Positions 53,804 to 63,162 of a stretch of 64,000 bases of DNA are shown piece by piece. Location of the stretch: positions 153,458 to 217,457 of the forward strand of contig NZ_JAUKPO010000012.1 in NCBI RefSeq assembly GCF_030503435.1. The letters are read 5' to 3'. The DNA comes from Rhodocytophaga aerolata (GTDB lineage Bacteria > Bacteroidota > Bacteroidia > Cytophagales > 172606-1). The number at the start of each line of letters is the position of its first letter. Position 1 is the first letter of the stretch. The translations under genes and the position numbers were made by a program. The notes beneath the pieces were generated by a model. It had not been told where the DNA came from. It saw nothing but the letters and a program-made list of their open reading frames with translations, and did not search any database.

Positions 53804-54841
53804 TTAAAATTCGCGTCCAGATGACCGTCCTAGGTAAGTCATGGCACATCTGAATCCGATATAGGCTTTGGTAGTATCTTGATATTCGAACGTACGGGTT
53901 CCTGTTTCCAGGTAATAGGCTACATCTTTCCATGAGCCACCTCTTACAACTTTGCGGGGTTCATTATCGTCGTTGTAAGTAGGATTAAGGTCCCAGGTTA
54001 CAGCTGCTGCAGCAGGGTTATAAGCATCTTCTGTCCATTCAGCCACATTCCCAGACATATCATACAAACCATAGTCATTAGAAAAGTAGGAAGCTACTGG
54101 CGCTGTGTACATGTATCCATCGTTGTAGTAATTGCCTCTGCCTGGCTTAAAGTTAGCAAGCAAACAGCCTAATGTATTTGTCAGGTATGGATTACCCCAT
54201 GGATACTTAGCCATGTCTCTGCCGCCACGGGCTGCATATTCCCACTCAGCTTCAGATGGTAGCCGGAAGTTTGGCATGGCAAAGTCTCCCTGGCCGGCTC
54301 TATAAGTATTAAGGTATTTTGTGCGCCATTCGCAGAAGTATTTAGCAGCCCACCAGTCTACGCCTACTACTGGATAATCATCAAATGCAGGGTGCATATA
54401 ATAATATTCCATCATAGGGTCTCCCATATGGTGAGCAAAGTCTTTTACCCATACAGTTGTGTCAGGATAGAGCTCCTTCATGATGTAGTCCTCCCCTAAC
54501 ACTGATACAGAGTCTGTCAACATAATGTTGATAAACTGCCTGTATTCATTATTGGTGATTTCAGTATCATCCATATAAAAGCCACCGATGGTAATCTGCC
54601 TGTTCATGTTAATCTGTGTAGCAGGAACATCTTCGTCGGCCTGGCCCATATGAAACACACCTGAAGGTACTAAGACCATACCATACGGAATTACTTGTTT
54701 CCATCCTTCTCTTCCTTGCACACCAACTAATTCGCCTTGGTCGTCGCCTCTTCCTCTCTTGCCTAAAAGACCACAGCCTTGCAGGAATAAAGGAACTACT
54801 GCTAGCAAGCAATAGATTACTCTCAAATTCATTTTATTCAT
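53804..54841 (-). CDS. gldK: GldK (PorK), T9SS outer-membrane lipoprotein with formylglycine-generating-enzyme fold
   Basis: 345 residues. The lipoprotein leader ends PLFLQGC with lipidation of that cysteine; ATG at 54841 is used and a second in-frame ATG lies three codons on. The body has the sulfatase-modifying-factor fold (YGMVLVPSGVFHMGQADEDVP, FRLPSEAEWEYAARGG, YGLYDMSGNVAEWTEDAY, VVRGGSWKDVAYYLE) without evidence of enzymatic role. GldK and GldN form the ring-like outer-membrane-associated part of the machinery. It is the first of the gldK-L-M-N genes, with a PorP/SprF-like gene upstream. Confidence 0.96.
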   Translation of the reverse strand: MNKMNLRVIYCLLAVVPLFLQGCGLLGKRGRGDDQGELVGVQGREGWKQVIPYGMVLVPSGVFHMGQADEDVPATQINMNRQITIGGFYMDDTEITNNEYRQFINIMLTDSVSVLGEDYIMKELYPDTTVWVKDFAHHMGDPMMEYYYMHPAFDDYPVVGVDWWAAKYFCEWRTKYLNTYRAGQGDFAMPNFRLPSEAEWEYAARGGRDMAKYPWGNPYLTNTLGCLLANFKPGRGNYYNDGYMYTAPVASYFSNDYGLYDMSGNVAEWTEDAYNPAAAAVTWDLNPTYNDDNEPRKVVRGGSWKDVAYYLETGTRTFEYQDTTKAYIGFRCAMTYLGRSSGREF

Positions 54842-55053
54842 AACACCTTTAACTTAATTGTTTTTGTCTGTTTTTGTATTTTGTTTTGAATTGATAGAAA
54901 CGACATTACAAATTTATCAGTTCGTGCAATCTTCATTCAGCAAAGATACCTTAAATTTACACATTGTAATGTTTATATAAGAAAACGATAATTGTTTGTG
55001 TATATTTTCAATCAAATAAGCTGGCAGATAATTTTGTTGATTTTTCTTAACTT

Positions 55054-56016
55054 TTAATGCCTGAATCGTGGGGTACGAATAATAGGCTTTGTTCTGGGAG
55101 GCTCTACGGGGATTCTGTAGGATAACATTACTTCATTAGAGGTGGGTCTTTTTAATTCCCTTGCTTTAATAATATAGTCAAAAGCATAGCCTAATCTAAG
55201 AGAGTTGTCTTTTAGCAAACTCATACCTAATATAATTATGGCTGCGTCTCCCTGCCTGAATGATAATCCTCCTGAGAATTTCTCATTGTATGTGGCTATA
55301 GCACTCACTTCCACTGAATAAGTATTTAAATCTGATTTGAATAATACAGAAGGCGAAAGTACCATATTATATGTAATATCATAATCATATCCGGCAGTAA
55401 AGGATAAATTATTTTGCAGAGGATTTTTTAGGGAATCAGAGCCAAAATTAAATTCCGATTTGATCAAGTGATTCATACTAATTCCTGCATAATATTTTTC
55501 TGCCCTATAGAAAACACCTGCGGCAATATCGGGTCTGATTTGAAACTCTTTTCCACTTTGCAGCAGATTGTCATCGGGGTTAATAGCCCTGTACAAATCA
55601 AAGTTTAATGTCTGAGAAAACATCCCGCCTCTTACACCTAATGAAAGTTTACCATTCTTTACCGGAAAATGATACGCATACGATACTTGAGCTTCCAGAT
55701 TAGTTAAAGGCCCCAACCGATCGTTCACTACATGAAAGCCTACACCACTTTTAGCCCGCAGAATAGGTGTGGTAGCACTAAATACCTGTGTAATGGGAGC
55801 AGTGCCATCATCGAATGAAGCCTGATAGGCAGTCCATTGAGAACGGTGGATTAATTGAAATCTCGTTTGGCCTTCTATACCGGCATAGGCAGGATTCAAA
55901 AATAGAGTATTGTACATATACTGGCTAAACTGAGCATCTTGCTGAGCATAGGAAGGAATGGCAATAAAGGCGGCAAAAAGTATAGCTGAATAACAAATAA
56001 GTTTAATTGTACTCAT
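55054..56016 (-). CDS. PorP/SprF-family T9SS outer-membrane protein
   Basis: 320 residues with a signal peptide ending IPSYAQ. The N-terminal motif QDAQFSQYMYNTLFLNPAYAGIEG is diagnostic of the PorP/SprF family; the remainder is a beta-barrel pattern ending EPPRTKPIIRTPRFRH. Members are outer-membrane partners of the T9SS and adhesin attachment. Being directly upstream of gldK in the same direction, it occupies the place of porP in the porPKLMN operon of Porphyromonas. Many paralogues exist in a genome, so no symbol is assigned. Confidence 0.93.
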   Translation of the reverse strand: MSTIKLICYSAILFAAFIAIPSYAQQDAQFSQYMYNTLFLNPAYAGIEGQTRFQLIHRSQWTAYQASFDDGTAPITQVFSATTPILRAKSGVGFHVVNDRLGPLTNLEAQVSYAYHFPVKNGKLSLGVRGGMFSQTLNFDLYRAINPDDNLLQSGKEFQIRPDIAAGVFYRAEKYYAGISMNHLIKSEFNFGSDSLKNPLQNNLSFTAGYDYDITYNMVLSPSVLFKSDLNTYSVEVSAIATYNEKFSGGLSFRQGDAAIIILGMSLLKDNSLRLGYAFDYIIKARELKRPTSNEVMLSYRIPVEPPRTKPIIRTPRFRH

Positions 56017-56182
56017 AGCAAGTATAAAGATTCAGCTATAAATATAACAATTTGAAGTTAATCTGGTAAAATTTGACAAGATTATTTATAGAACGATACT
56101 TATAAAAGAATGTTTTATAAGGAAATCAAAGAATTATTTACAGATATGGATCAAATTATTACGCCTGAATTATACTCCTGTG

Positions 56183-56974
56183 TCAGTTAGTAATTTTGTT
56201 AGCTTTTCTAATATACATCTCTAGGGCGCCGGTCATAGAGGGTGCATTGGGTAATGGGGCTTCTATATCAAGAATTAATCCGGCGTCACGTACAGCCTTA
56301 GCTGTGGTAGGTCCAAAAGCAGCTATACGCGTTTTATTTTGTTTGAAATCAGGGAAATTTGCGTATAGAGAAGTAATGCCTGAGGGACTAAAAAAAGCAA
56401 TTATATCATAATTGACTTCAGCTAAATCCGACAAATCACTGGCAACTGTTTCGTACAGTACCGCTTCTGTTAAATTTAATCCGTTAATATCCATAAATTC
56501 AGGGATATCATTTCTACGGATATTAGAGCAGGGAAACAGAAACTTTTCATTTTTATGTTTCCGCAACAGTTCCAGCATGTCGGCAGCCGTCTTGGTACCA
56601 GTAAAAATCTTTCTCTTTCTTACGACTATATATTTTTGCAGATAATGTGCTGTTTGTTCAGAAATACAAAAGTATTTCATATCTGCCGGAACTTCTATTT
56701 TGCTTTCATTACAGATCCTGAAAAAGTGATCTACGGCGTTGCGGCTGGTAAAAATAACAGCTGTATGATCTAGAATATTGATTTTTTGCTTCCGGAATTC
56801 TTTTAAAGGAACAGGATCTATTTGTATAAAAGGCCTGAAGTCTACTTTTATATCATACTTTTCTGCTAGTTCAAAGTATGGTGATTTTTCATCGGCAGGT
56901 CTGGGTTGGGTAACCAGAATACTGGACACTTTATGGAATCTGTCCTGGGCATCGATTGTCTCTGCTACACTCAT
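56183..56974 (-). CDS. hemD: Uroporphyrinogen-III synthase
   Basis: 263 residues, close to family length. HemD sequences diverge widely; the recognisable parts are KVSSILVTQPRPADEKSPYFELAEKY at the start, VIFTSRNAVDHFFRI, FLFPCSNIRRNDIPEFM and the C-terminal IAFFSPSGITSLYANFPD and IAAFGPTTAKAVRDAGL. It closes the linear tetrapyrrole to uroporphyrinogen III. The gene lies between DUF4271 and the porP-like gene, and the reverse-strand order DUF4271-hemD is common in Bacteroidota. The other heme genes are elsewhere; a hemW homologue is at 61201. Confidence 0.88.
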   Translation of the reverse strand: MSVAETIDAQDRFHKVSSILVTQPRPADEKSPYFELAEKYDIKVDFRPFIQIDPVPLKEFRKQKINILDHTAVIFTSRNAVDHFFRICNESKIEVPADMKYFCISEQTAHYLQKYIVVRKRKIFTGTKTAADMLELLRKHKNEKFLFPCSNIRRNDIPEFMDINGLNLTEAVLYETVASDLSDLAEVNYDIIAFFSPSGITSLYANFPDFKQNKTRIAAFGPTTAKAVRDAGLILDIEAPLPNAPSMTGALEMYIRKANKITN

Positions 56975-57012
56975 TCTATCTTTCCTAAAAATATTTATTT
57001 GATAAACAAAAA

Positions 57013-58191
57013 TTATTTACCTATCAATACTTTAATACCTATCAATAAAGGGGTTAATTCAGTGGCGCAAAGATATGAAAATAAATAAAGATTTTTTACT
57101 GATGTTAATTTATTTAAGGCAAAATTTATGATGAACAGTCTGGCAAAATTAAAGATAATTATAATTAGAATGACTTCTTCAATAGCTGCTGGCAGCAAAG
57201 CCGGGTAGGATATATAGATTACAAACACTCCGGCCACGAGTATAGTATAGAACACTCTTGAGTAAAGTAAATATTCAAAAAAATGCAGGTGTACTACTTT
57301 CGATAAATTAAACAAGTTACCCAACAGAGATGTAAAAATATATTTACCTAGTATTAAGCCAAATACAATAATAGTAGCAACGAAAAAGTAAGCAAACAAA
57401 TCAAAGAAAGATACAGCTGCCTGCAGGTAACGGTCATTCAAGGCTAATTCTCCTGAACTTTTCTGTATAATCATATACAAAAAGCTTAGAAGCATGCTGT
57501 GAGCGAAAATAAACAGCATACTAATTCTGCTTAGCGGGCGGCTAATAAATACAGTATCTTCTTTGAAAGAGAGAGAGAACAGGTATTTTATACTATAAAA
57601 ACTATTAAACGCTTTGGGATGGTAGTTCCATAAAAAGGCATATAAAGAAACAATAAGCAGGGCAGATAAAATAATAAAATTGCTTAACCCGCTACGGTTA
57701 ACAGGTTTTAATGGGGCCAGATCTTTTTGGCCGTTTATGTCGGCAGCTGCTGCGGCTGATACTTTACGTACCATAGCCGCCGAAGGCAATAGTGTATGAC
57801 CTGCTTGATTGTATAATGAAATAAGTATAACAGACTTCTGATGTGTATTTTTTAAGCTATCTATATTTAGTAGCACTTGTTGATTAGGAGCAATAGGTTT
57901 ATATAGCTGCGCTTGAATAAACAAATAAGCCTCCTGTTTGGCAGTGAGCTGCAAAATATATCCTTTATAGGAGTCCAGATTCAGTTCCAGATATAGTGCG
58001 GCTGGCGTGCCATGCATTTGCTTCAGAAATGGCACATAGCTTTTATACTCTTTATCGTATACTAGCCACTGCTCTTCCAGGTTTTGTACTGTCTGATAAG
58101 CATTTGTTGGCTGCTCATCCGCGAAAACAGCGGTTATCCCCGATAAAAGGAACAAAGCAATGCCCAGTAAATAGGTAATACCATTTTTCAT
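57013..58191 (-). CDS. DUF4271 membrane protein
   Basis: 392 residues: a signal-peptide-like start (LLGIALFLLSGITAVFA), a soluble periplasmic segment of about 150 residues, and about seven membrane helices in the C-terminal 220 residues (FIILSALLIVSLYAFLWNY; LFIFAHSMLLSFLYMII; LFAYFFVATIIVFGLILGKYIF). The family is of unknown function and is typically found beside hemD. The start codon abuts the stop of the WecA-like gene without a spacer, and hemD starts 38 bases after its stop, so the three are likely cotranscribed. Confidence 0.85.
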   Translation of the reverse strand: MKNGITYLLGIALFLLSGITAVFADEQPTNAYQTVQNLEEQWLVYDKEYKSYVPFLKQMHGTPAALYLELNLDSYKGYILQLTAKQEAYLFIQAQLYKPIAPNQQVLLNIDSLKNTHQKSVILISLYNQAGHTLLPSAAMVRKVSAAAAADINGQKDLAPLKPVNRSGLSNFIILSALLIVSLYAFLWNYHPKAFNSFYSIKYLFSLSFKEDTVFISRPLSRISMLFIFAHSMLLSFLYMIIQKSSGELALNDRYLQAAVSFFDLFAYFFVATIIVFGLILGKYIFTSLLGNLFNLSKVVHLHFFEYLLYSRVFYTILVAGVFVIYISYPALLPAAIEEVILIIIIFNFARLFIINFALNKLTSVKNLYLFSYLCATELTPLLIGIKVLIGK

Positions 58192-59229
58192 CTACCCTGA
58201 TACTCGTCTAAATTTCATCAGAAACTCCAGCATAAAACTGAAGATTACAGACATAGTAATTAATATAAACAATAAGTAATTAGAACCTAGTTCCTGAAAA
58301 CTTACCACAAACACAACAGCTAGCAGGTTCACAATCCCTAATGTACATACAGTTCCTATTTGAGAGAATCCTAAAGCAACTAATTTATGATGTATGTGAT
58401 TTTTATCTGGAGTAAACGGTGAAATTCCTTTGACCAAGCGGATAATAGTTACCCGGAGTGTATCCCAAATAGGGATAATGAGTATACCTATTGCAACGGA
58501 TGGCGTAGCTTCTAATGGACGCATTTCTACAAATTGAATAGCCAACACCGCTATGATAAAGCCGCAGATCAATGAACCCGCATCGCCCATAAATATAATG
58601 GCTTTATGAAAATTATACCGCAGAAAACCTAATATCCCCCCCATCAAGCATAAAGATACATCGGCATACGTACCAAACCGTTGCCCTCCATATAGAATAA
58701 AATAGCTGCCAAAAATGGCCGATATAATTACTATAATGGTTCCTGCCAGTCCATCCAAACCATCTATAAGATTTAATGCATTGGTAATCCCTATAATTAC
58801 CAAAATAGTAAATCCATAACTAATTCCATCCTCAAGATCGTATATTCCAAACAAGCCCTGAAAACTGGTTATGCGGATATCTGCCATAAATACAACAATA
58901 CCTGCAGCCAGTATTTGAACAAAAAATTTCTTGAATGCAGAAACTGTTACAATGTCATCCTTTAACCCTATGAAAAATAACACAATACAGCCAGCCATTA
59001 GCTGTTGTACACCATAGTCCATTCTTCCGAAAATACTTAAGGCAGATAAAAATCCGCTGAATATAGCTAAGCCTCCTAAGCGTGGCGTCAAAAAGGCATG
59101 TATTGTTCTCCCATTGGGTTCATTCAACAGATTTTTGGAGTGTGCTATATGAATTATGGAAGGGATAGCAAAAACCGAAATCAGAAAAGCCCACAGAAAA
59201 GGTAAAACAAGGGCAGGAATGGTATTCAA
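58192..59229 (-). CDS. MraY/WecA-family undecaprenyl-phosphate sugar-1-phosphate transferase
   Basis: 345 residues with ten to eleven membrane helices. Key motifs are GLKDDIVTVSAFKKF, NALNLIDGLDGLAGTI and the catalytic D-containing IFMGDAGSLICGFIIA, with the histidine motif KNHIHHKLVALGFS near the end. Members transfer a sugar-1-phosphate (often GlcNAc) to undecaprenyl phosphate, starting O-antigen, teichoic-type or other surface glycans; the sequence alone does not distinguish WecA from related enzymes. Zero spacing to the DUF4271 gene suggests cotranscription. Confidence 0.93.
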   Translation of the reverse strand: MNTIPALVLPFLWAFLISVFAIPSIIHIAHSKNLLNEPNGRTIHAFLTPRLGGLAIFSGFLSALSIFGRMDYGVQQLMAGCIVLFFIGLKDDIVTVSAFKKFFVQILAAGIVVFMADIRITSFQGLFGIYDLEDGISYGFTILVIIGITNALNLIDGLDGLAGTIIVIISAIFGSYFILYGGQRFGTYADVSLCLMGGILGFLRYNFHKAIIFMGDAGSLICGFIIAVLAIQFVEMRPLEATPSVAIGILIIPIWDTLRVTIIRLVKGISPFTPDKNHIHHKLVALGFSQIGTVCTLGIVNLLAVVFVVSFQELGSNYLLFILITMSVIFSFMLEFLMKFRRVSG

Positions 59230-59338
59230 AGAGTTAAGGAATAAGGGTTGTTAACTTCTAAAATATGACGAAAAAAGATTGTTTTCCAGAAAAGCTAATT
59301 CTATTGCTATACAAATATATAATTTTTAAATGACTCTA

Positions 59339-61060
59339 TTAAAATCTGCTCGTAAATCCAAAATGTATCTTGGAAAAGTTGAGGGCAAATTTACGTTCGT
59401 CTGACTGGCTTAGTGAATAAACCAAACTAAAAATACCTGAGTTAGTGCTAAAACTTACACCAACGCCTGTACCTGAAGGAAAATCTGGTTTACTTTTACT
59501 GTAGGTAGAAATGTCTACATACCCCTGGTCATAGAACAAAAATATGTAGGAAGTAGCTTCCATAAAAAACCGGTATTCGGCTGTGGCTATACCATAGCCT
59601 GAGGCAAAAAAGAAATTTTCGTTAAACCCACGCAAACTAGTAAGTCCTCCTACTCTGAATAAATCATTTCTGAATAAATAGGGGTTCATTACTTTACCGC
59701 CTTCCAGCCGTGCTAGTAACACCGAACGGGGGGATAGCTTAAAATAGTTAGCCATATGCCCTTTAATGGAAAATTGCACGGAGGTGATATCCACACCGTC
59801 ATACAACGTTTGTTCCAGAAATGGATTTTTCAATATTCTCTTATTCCCTGCAGACCCATCAACCGATAAATTGAAGCCGCGACTAGGATAAAAATAATTA
59901 TCCAAATTGTTCCAGGTATAGCCAGCTCCATAATATAGTAGATTAAAATCGGAGAACTGGGGTAGTATCTCTGATGTCTTATATTGAGCATTGTTACCGA
60001 GCCTGGATGTTTTCAAGCCGGAATAAAATTGTACTTTACCAGCCATGCCTGTATGAAAAGCGATGGACAGTTGACGATTGATAGAAAGAAAGGTGCTGTC
60101 TTCTTTTAACAGATCAAAGTTGGCACTAAGTATTAAGGGTGTATTGAATAAAGCAGGGTGTTCATAGGCCATATTCAACCGTGGCGATGCTTGCCGTATT
60201 TGCTGCCACTTTACTCCTAGAGCTTTACCCGTTCTAAACAAGTTCCGCAACTGCAAATTCAATTCACCGGTAATAAGCAGCTTGTTTTGCCTTTGCTCAT
60301 TGGGCATAAATCCTATAATACCATCTAGTTCACTGGCCTTACGTTCATCGGCAAAAAATACGGGATAGGCACGGTCGTTTTTAAAAATTACGGAAGCAGG
60401 TTTACTGATAGTTAAATATGATGTTTGCCGTAAGAGTTTTTCTGCTCTTGCTAACTTCTGCTGACTGAATGCCTGCCCCTGCCCTATGCGCAAAAAAGCA
60501 GCTACATACTTTTGTTTCAAGCGGGCAGTACCCTCCACTATTACTGTATCAAATCGTATAAAAGGGCCTGTTTGGTAGTGAAGACTTGCCGCTATGCTAT
60601 TATATGCTATTTGAATAGAATCCAGGCGAATGCTTGCAAAAGGGTAGCCTTGGTTTTCTGAATAATCCAAAATTTTTTTCTCCAAAAGAGCCACCTGCTG
60701 ATAAGAGAACCGTTTGCCAGTATATATTTTTTCCCGGTACCCAACGGCACTTAACATATCTTCACCTACGTTACCAGCTTTCAGAGAGGCCCATTTAAAC
60801 GGCTCTCCTACATTTACCAACGCTATGACAGTATCTGCTCTAAAAAAAAGGCTATCGGCAGAAGCAAGCAGATACGATTGTTTATGTAAGTGAGCAAGTA
60901 ACTCCTTTATATAGATAATTACTGAAGCAGAATCTTTGTGTACAGTTTGTAATTTCAACTTACTGAGCACATCTCTGTCCTGTTCTGTAGTTTGTACAGA
61001 AAGAAAGAACTTTTTTTGTGCCACAACCCGTTGCACACATACACCATGTGCGACCAGCAA
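59339..61060 (-). CDS. BamA/TamA-family outer-membrane beta-barrel protein
   Basis: 573 residues counted from TTG at 61060, the first ordinary start. The N-terminal part (to about 260) has POTRA-like segments (DMLSAVGYREKIYTGKRFSY; GYPFASIRLDSIQIAYN; TVIVEGTARLKQKYVAAFL; LARAEKLLRQTSYL). The C-terminal barrel has the Omp85 pattern (NLDNYFYPSRGFNLSVDG; FRVGGLTSLRGFNENFFFASGY) and ends with phenylalanine. The open frame continues upstream for 15 codons to ATT at 61105; those residues (ILKQHFTSLIRILLLLLVA) plus the first called ones form a good signal peptide that the TTG start would truncate, so the real start is probably a rare codon upstream. The function is likely insertion or secretion of outer-membrane proteins or lipids. 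Divergent from hemW. Confidence 0.88.
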   Translation of the reverse strand: MLVAHGVCVQRVVAQKKFFLSVQTTEQDRDVLSKLKLQTVHKDSASVIIYIKELLAHLHKQSYLLASADSLFFRADTVIALVNVGEPFKWASLKAGNVGEDMLSAVGYREKIYTGKRFSYQQVALLEKKILDYSENQGYPFASIRLDSIQIAYNSIAASLHYQTGPFIRFDTVIVEGTARLKQKYVAAFLRIGQGQAFSQQKLARAEKLLRQTSYLTISKPASVIFKNDRAYPVFFADERKASELDGIIGFMPNEQRQNKLLITGELNLQLRNLFRTGKALGVKWQQIRQASPRLNMAYEHPALFNTPLILSANFDLLKEDSTFLSINRQLSIAFHTGMAGKVQFYSGLKTSRLGNNAQYKTSEILPQFSDFNLLYYGAGYTWNNLDNYFYPSRGFNLSVDGSAGNKRILKNPFLEQTLYDGVDITSVQFSIKGHMANYFKLSPRSVLLARLEGGKVMNPYLFRNDLFRVGGLTSLRGFNENFFFASGYGIATAEYRFFMEATSYIFLFYDQGYVDISTYSKSKPDFPSGTGVGVSFSTNSGIFSLVYSLSQSDERKFALNFSKIHFGFTSRF

Positions 61061-61200
61061 TAGCAGAAGTATTCTGATTAGAGATGTAAAGTGCTGTTTG
61101 AGAATGATACCTGAAAACGTTATTAGACAAATATACTATCTTTGGTTAAGAGAAGCATCTGTAGCTTTGCTGCATTTTTACTATAAATCTTTCATCTGTT

Positions 61201-62331
61201 TTGTCTGGCCTATATATACACATCCCCTTCTGCAAGCAAGCTTGCCATTACTGCGATTTTCATTTTAGCACAAATCTTCAAACAAAACAGCCATTAGTTG
61301 AGGCTATCTGCAAAGAAATACGTTTGCAGAAGGATTATCTGGAAAATAAAGCTACTCTGCAAACCATCTATTTTGGCGGTGGTACGCCCTCTTTACTTAG
61401 CGAATCAGAACTAGATAGTATTTTCCAAACCATCTACACCCATTTTACTGTTGCACCGAAAGCAGAAATTACGCTGGAAGCCAATCCAGATGACTTAACT
61501 GCTGAAAAGCTCCGTTTGCTCAGGCAATCACCAGTAAACAGGCTAAGTATTGGCACACAGTCATTTTATGAGCCGCATTTGCGGTATATGAACCGGGCAC
61601 ATCAGGTACAGGAAGCAATAGATAGTATTAAACAGGCCCAGGATGCAGGATTTTCTAATATTAGCATAGACCTGATTTATGGTATTCCGCATCCGGATCA
61701 TTCCATCTGGGAAAATGATTTACGCACAGCCATCAACTTACAAATACAACACATTTCTGCCTATTGTCTGACTATTGAACCCGGTACAGCTTTTGGAAAC
61801 TGGCTACAGAAAGGAAAAATAAAACAGGTGGAGGAAGAATTCAGCATTGAACAATTTTCTATGTTAATTCACACCCTGGCCGCAGCCGGTTTTGAGCAGT
61901 ACGAAATATCAAACTTTGCCCTGCCTGACTATTATTCCAAGCATAACAGCAACTATTGGAAAAAACAAAAATACTTAGGCATAGGCCCTAGTGCTCACTC
62001 TTATAATGGCAAAACCAGGCAATACAACATAGCAAACAATATAAAATATATAAAATCTATTGAGAGTGCTACTATTCCTGCAACCGTGGAGGTATTATCG
62101 GTACCCGATCATGTAAATGAATATATATTGACTAGCCTGCGCACCAAATGGGGATGTAACTTAAAAGAAATTAAACTTTTGTATGACATAGATTTAAAAG
62201 AGAAAAATGAACATTATATAAGCACTCTCCTCAAAAGAAAATTAGTAACATTAGAAGATCATATTTTGAAATTAACTCCATCCGGAAAACTCCTGGCAGA
62301 TCAGATTGCTTCCGATTTGTTTATCGAATAG
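61201..62331 (+). CDS. hemW: HemW, radical SAM family heme chaperone
   Basis: 376 residues beginning at TTG; no in-frame ATG is available before MSGLYIHIPFCKQACHYCDF, the expected N-terminus. The radical SAM cluster motif is C11-x3-C15-x2-C18, and the GGGTPSLLSESELDSIFQ and NPDDLTAEKLRLL motifs are typical of HemW/HemN. HemW transfers heme to respiratory enzymes rather than acting as the oxygen-independent coproporphyrinogen oxidase; the three-cysteine motif with the following histidine and phenylalanine fits HemW. Divergent from the BamA-like gene. Confidence 0.94.
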   Translation: MSGLYIHIPFCKQACHYCDFHFSTNLQTKQPLVEAICKEIRLQKDYLENKATLQTIYFGGGTPSLLSESELDSIFQTIYTHFTVAPKAEITLEANPDDLTAEKLRLLRQSPVNRLSIGTQSFYEPHLRYMNRAHQVQEAIDSIKQAQDAGFSNISIDLIYGIPHPDHSIWENDLRTAINLQIQHISAYCLTIEPGTAFGNWLQKGKIKQVEEEFSIEQFSMLIHTLAAAGFEQYEISNFALPDYYSKHNSNYWKKQKYLGIGPSAHSYNGKTRQYNIANNIKYIKSIESATIPATVEVLSVPDHVNEYILTSLRTKWGCNLKEIKLLYDIDLKEKNEHYISTLLKRKLVTLEDHILKLTPSGKLLADQIASDLFIE

Positions 62332-62355
62332 CCATCATTTTTTATAGATTTGTTT

Positions 62356-63114
62356 ATGGAACTTAGCTTTGAAATAAAAGGAATAGCCTACCGGTTCGAC
62401 TCAGCAAAACCGCTGAGTATTGCCCTGCCCTTACGCAACGGAAAAGAAAACCCCAGTTGTTACTATGCTGCCCCCCCTGTTTTTGAAACTATTAGGATGG
62501 GAGATTTTACCGGTAGCACAGCAGAAGGCGGCCCGGTAAATCACAAACAGATTAGCTTGGCTCCTCATGGCAATGGCACCCATACCGAATGTTTTGGACA
62601 TATATCCTCCGAAAACGCTGCTACTATTAATCATTGCCTGCAAGAATATTTATTTATAGCGCAGGTTATTAGCGTTTATCCGGCTAAAAAAGACGAAGAT
62701 CATAGTATTACCTTGGCAGATGTGGTTAATGCCCTTAATGGTAATACGCCCGAAGCCCTTATTATCCGCACGTTACCAAACGAAGCTTCTAAACAAACTA
62801 TGCAATATTCGGGTACTAATCCTCCGTACCTGGAACCTGATGTATGCACGTATTTAGCTACTATCGGTGTAAAGCATTTGCTGGTAGATTTACCTTCTAT
62901 AGATAAAGAAATAGATGGGGGCGTTTTGCTGGCACACAAAAACTTCTGGCAATATCCATTATCCATCAGAAAAGATTGTACTATCACAGAATTAGCGTAT
63001 ATTTCCAATTATATTTCAGATGGTATCTATTTATTAAATTTACAGATTCTGAATATTGACTTAGATGCCAGCCCTAGTCAACCCGTATTATATAAAGTAA
63101 CGCTGCAAGAATAA
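62356..63114 (+). CDS. Cyclase-family (kynurenine-formamidase-like) metal-dependent hydrolase
   Basis: 252 residues from ATG at 62356; TTG two codons upstream is less likely. The family fold appears in LAPHGNGTHTECFGHIS, a variant of the HxGTHxDxPxHF metal-binding motif in which the aspartate is replaced by glutamate and the proline by phenylalanine, and in the later DLPSIDKEIDGGVLLAHKNFW and ALIIRTLPNEASKQ. Related enzymes hydrolyse formyl-kynurenine or cyclise small substrates. The substrate here is unknown. It is 24 bases after hemW, in the same direction. Confidence 0.85.
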   Translation: MELSFEIKGIAYRFDSAKPLSIALPLRNGKENPSCYYAAPPVFETIRMGDFTGSTAEGGPVNHKQISLAPHGNGTHTECFGHISSENAATINHCLQEYLFIAQVISVYPAKKDEDHSITLADVVNALNGNTPEALIIRTLPNEASKQTMQYSGTNPPYLEPDVCTYLATIGVKHLLVDLPSIDKEIDGGVLLAHKNFWQYPLSIRKDCTITELAYISNYISDGIYLLNLQILNIDLDASPSQPVLYKVTLQE

Positions 63115-63120
63115 ACAAGC

Positions 63121-63148
63121 AATCTCTGATTTTCTGTTCTCAGAGATT
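63121..63148 (+). repeat. Small stem-loop between the cyclase and TerB-like genes
   Basis: AATCTCTGA (63121-63129) pairs with TCAGAGATT (63140-63148). It is followed by AAAATTATATTT rather than a T run, so strong termination is not expected. Confidence 0.45.
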
Positions 63149-63162
63149 AAAATTATATTTAT

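Noticed and set aside
50280..56016. Novel secretion system
   Set aside because: The genes are recognisable gldKLMN and PorP/SprF components of the described type IX secretion and gliding machinery.
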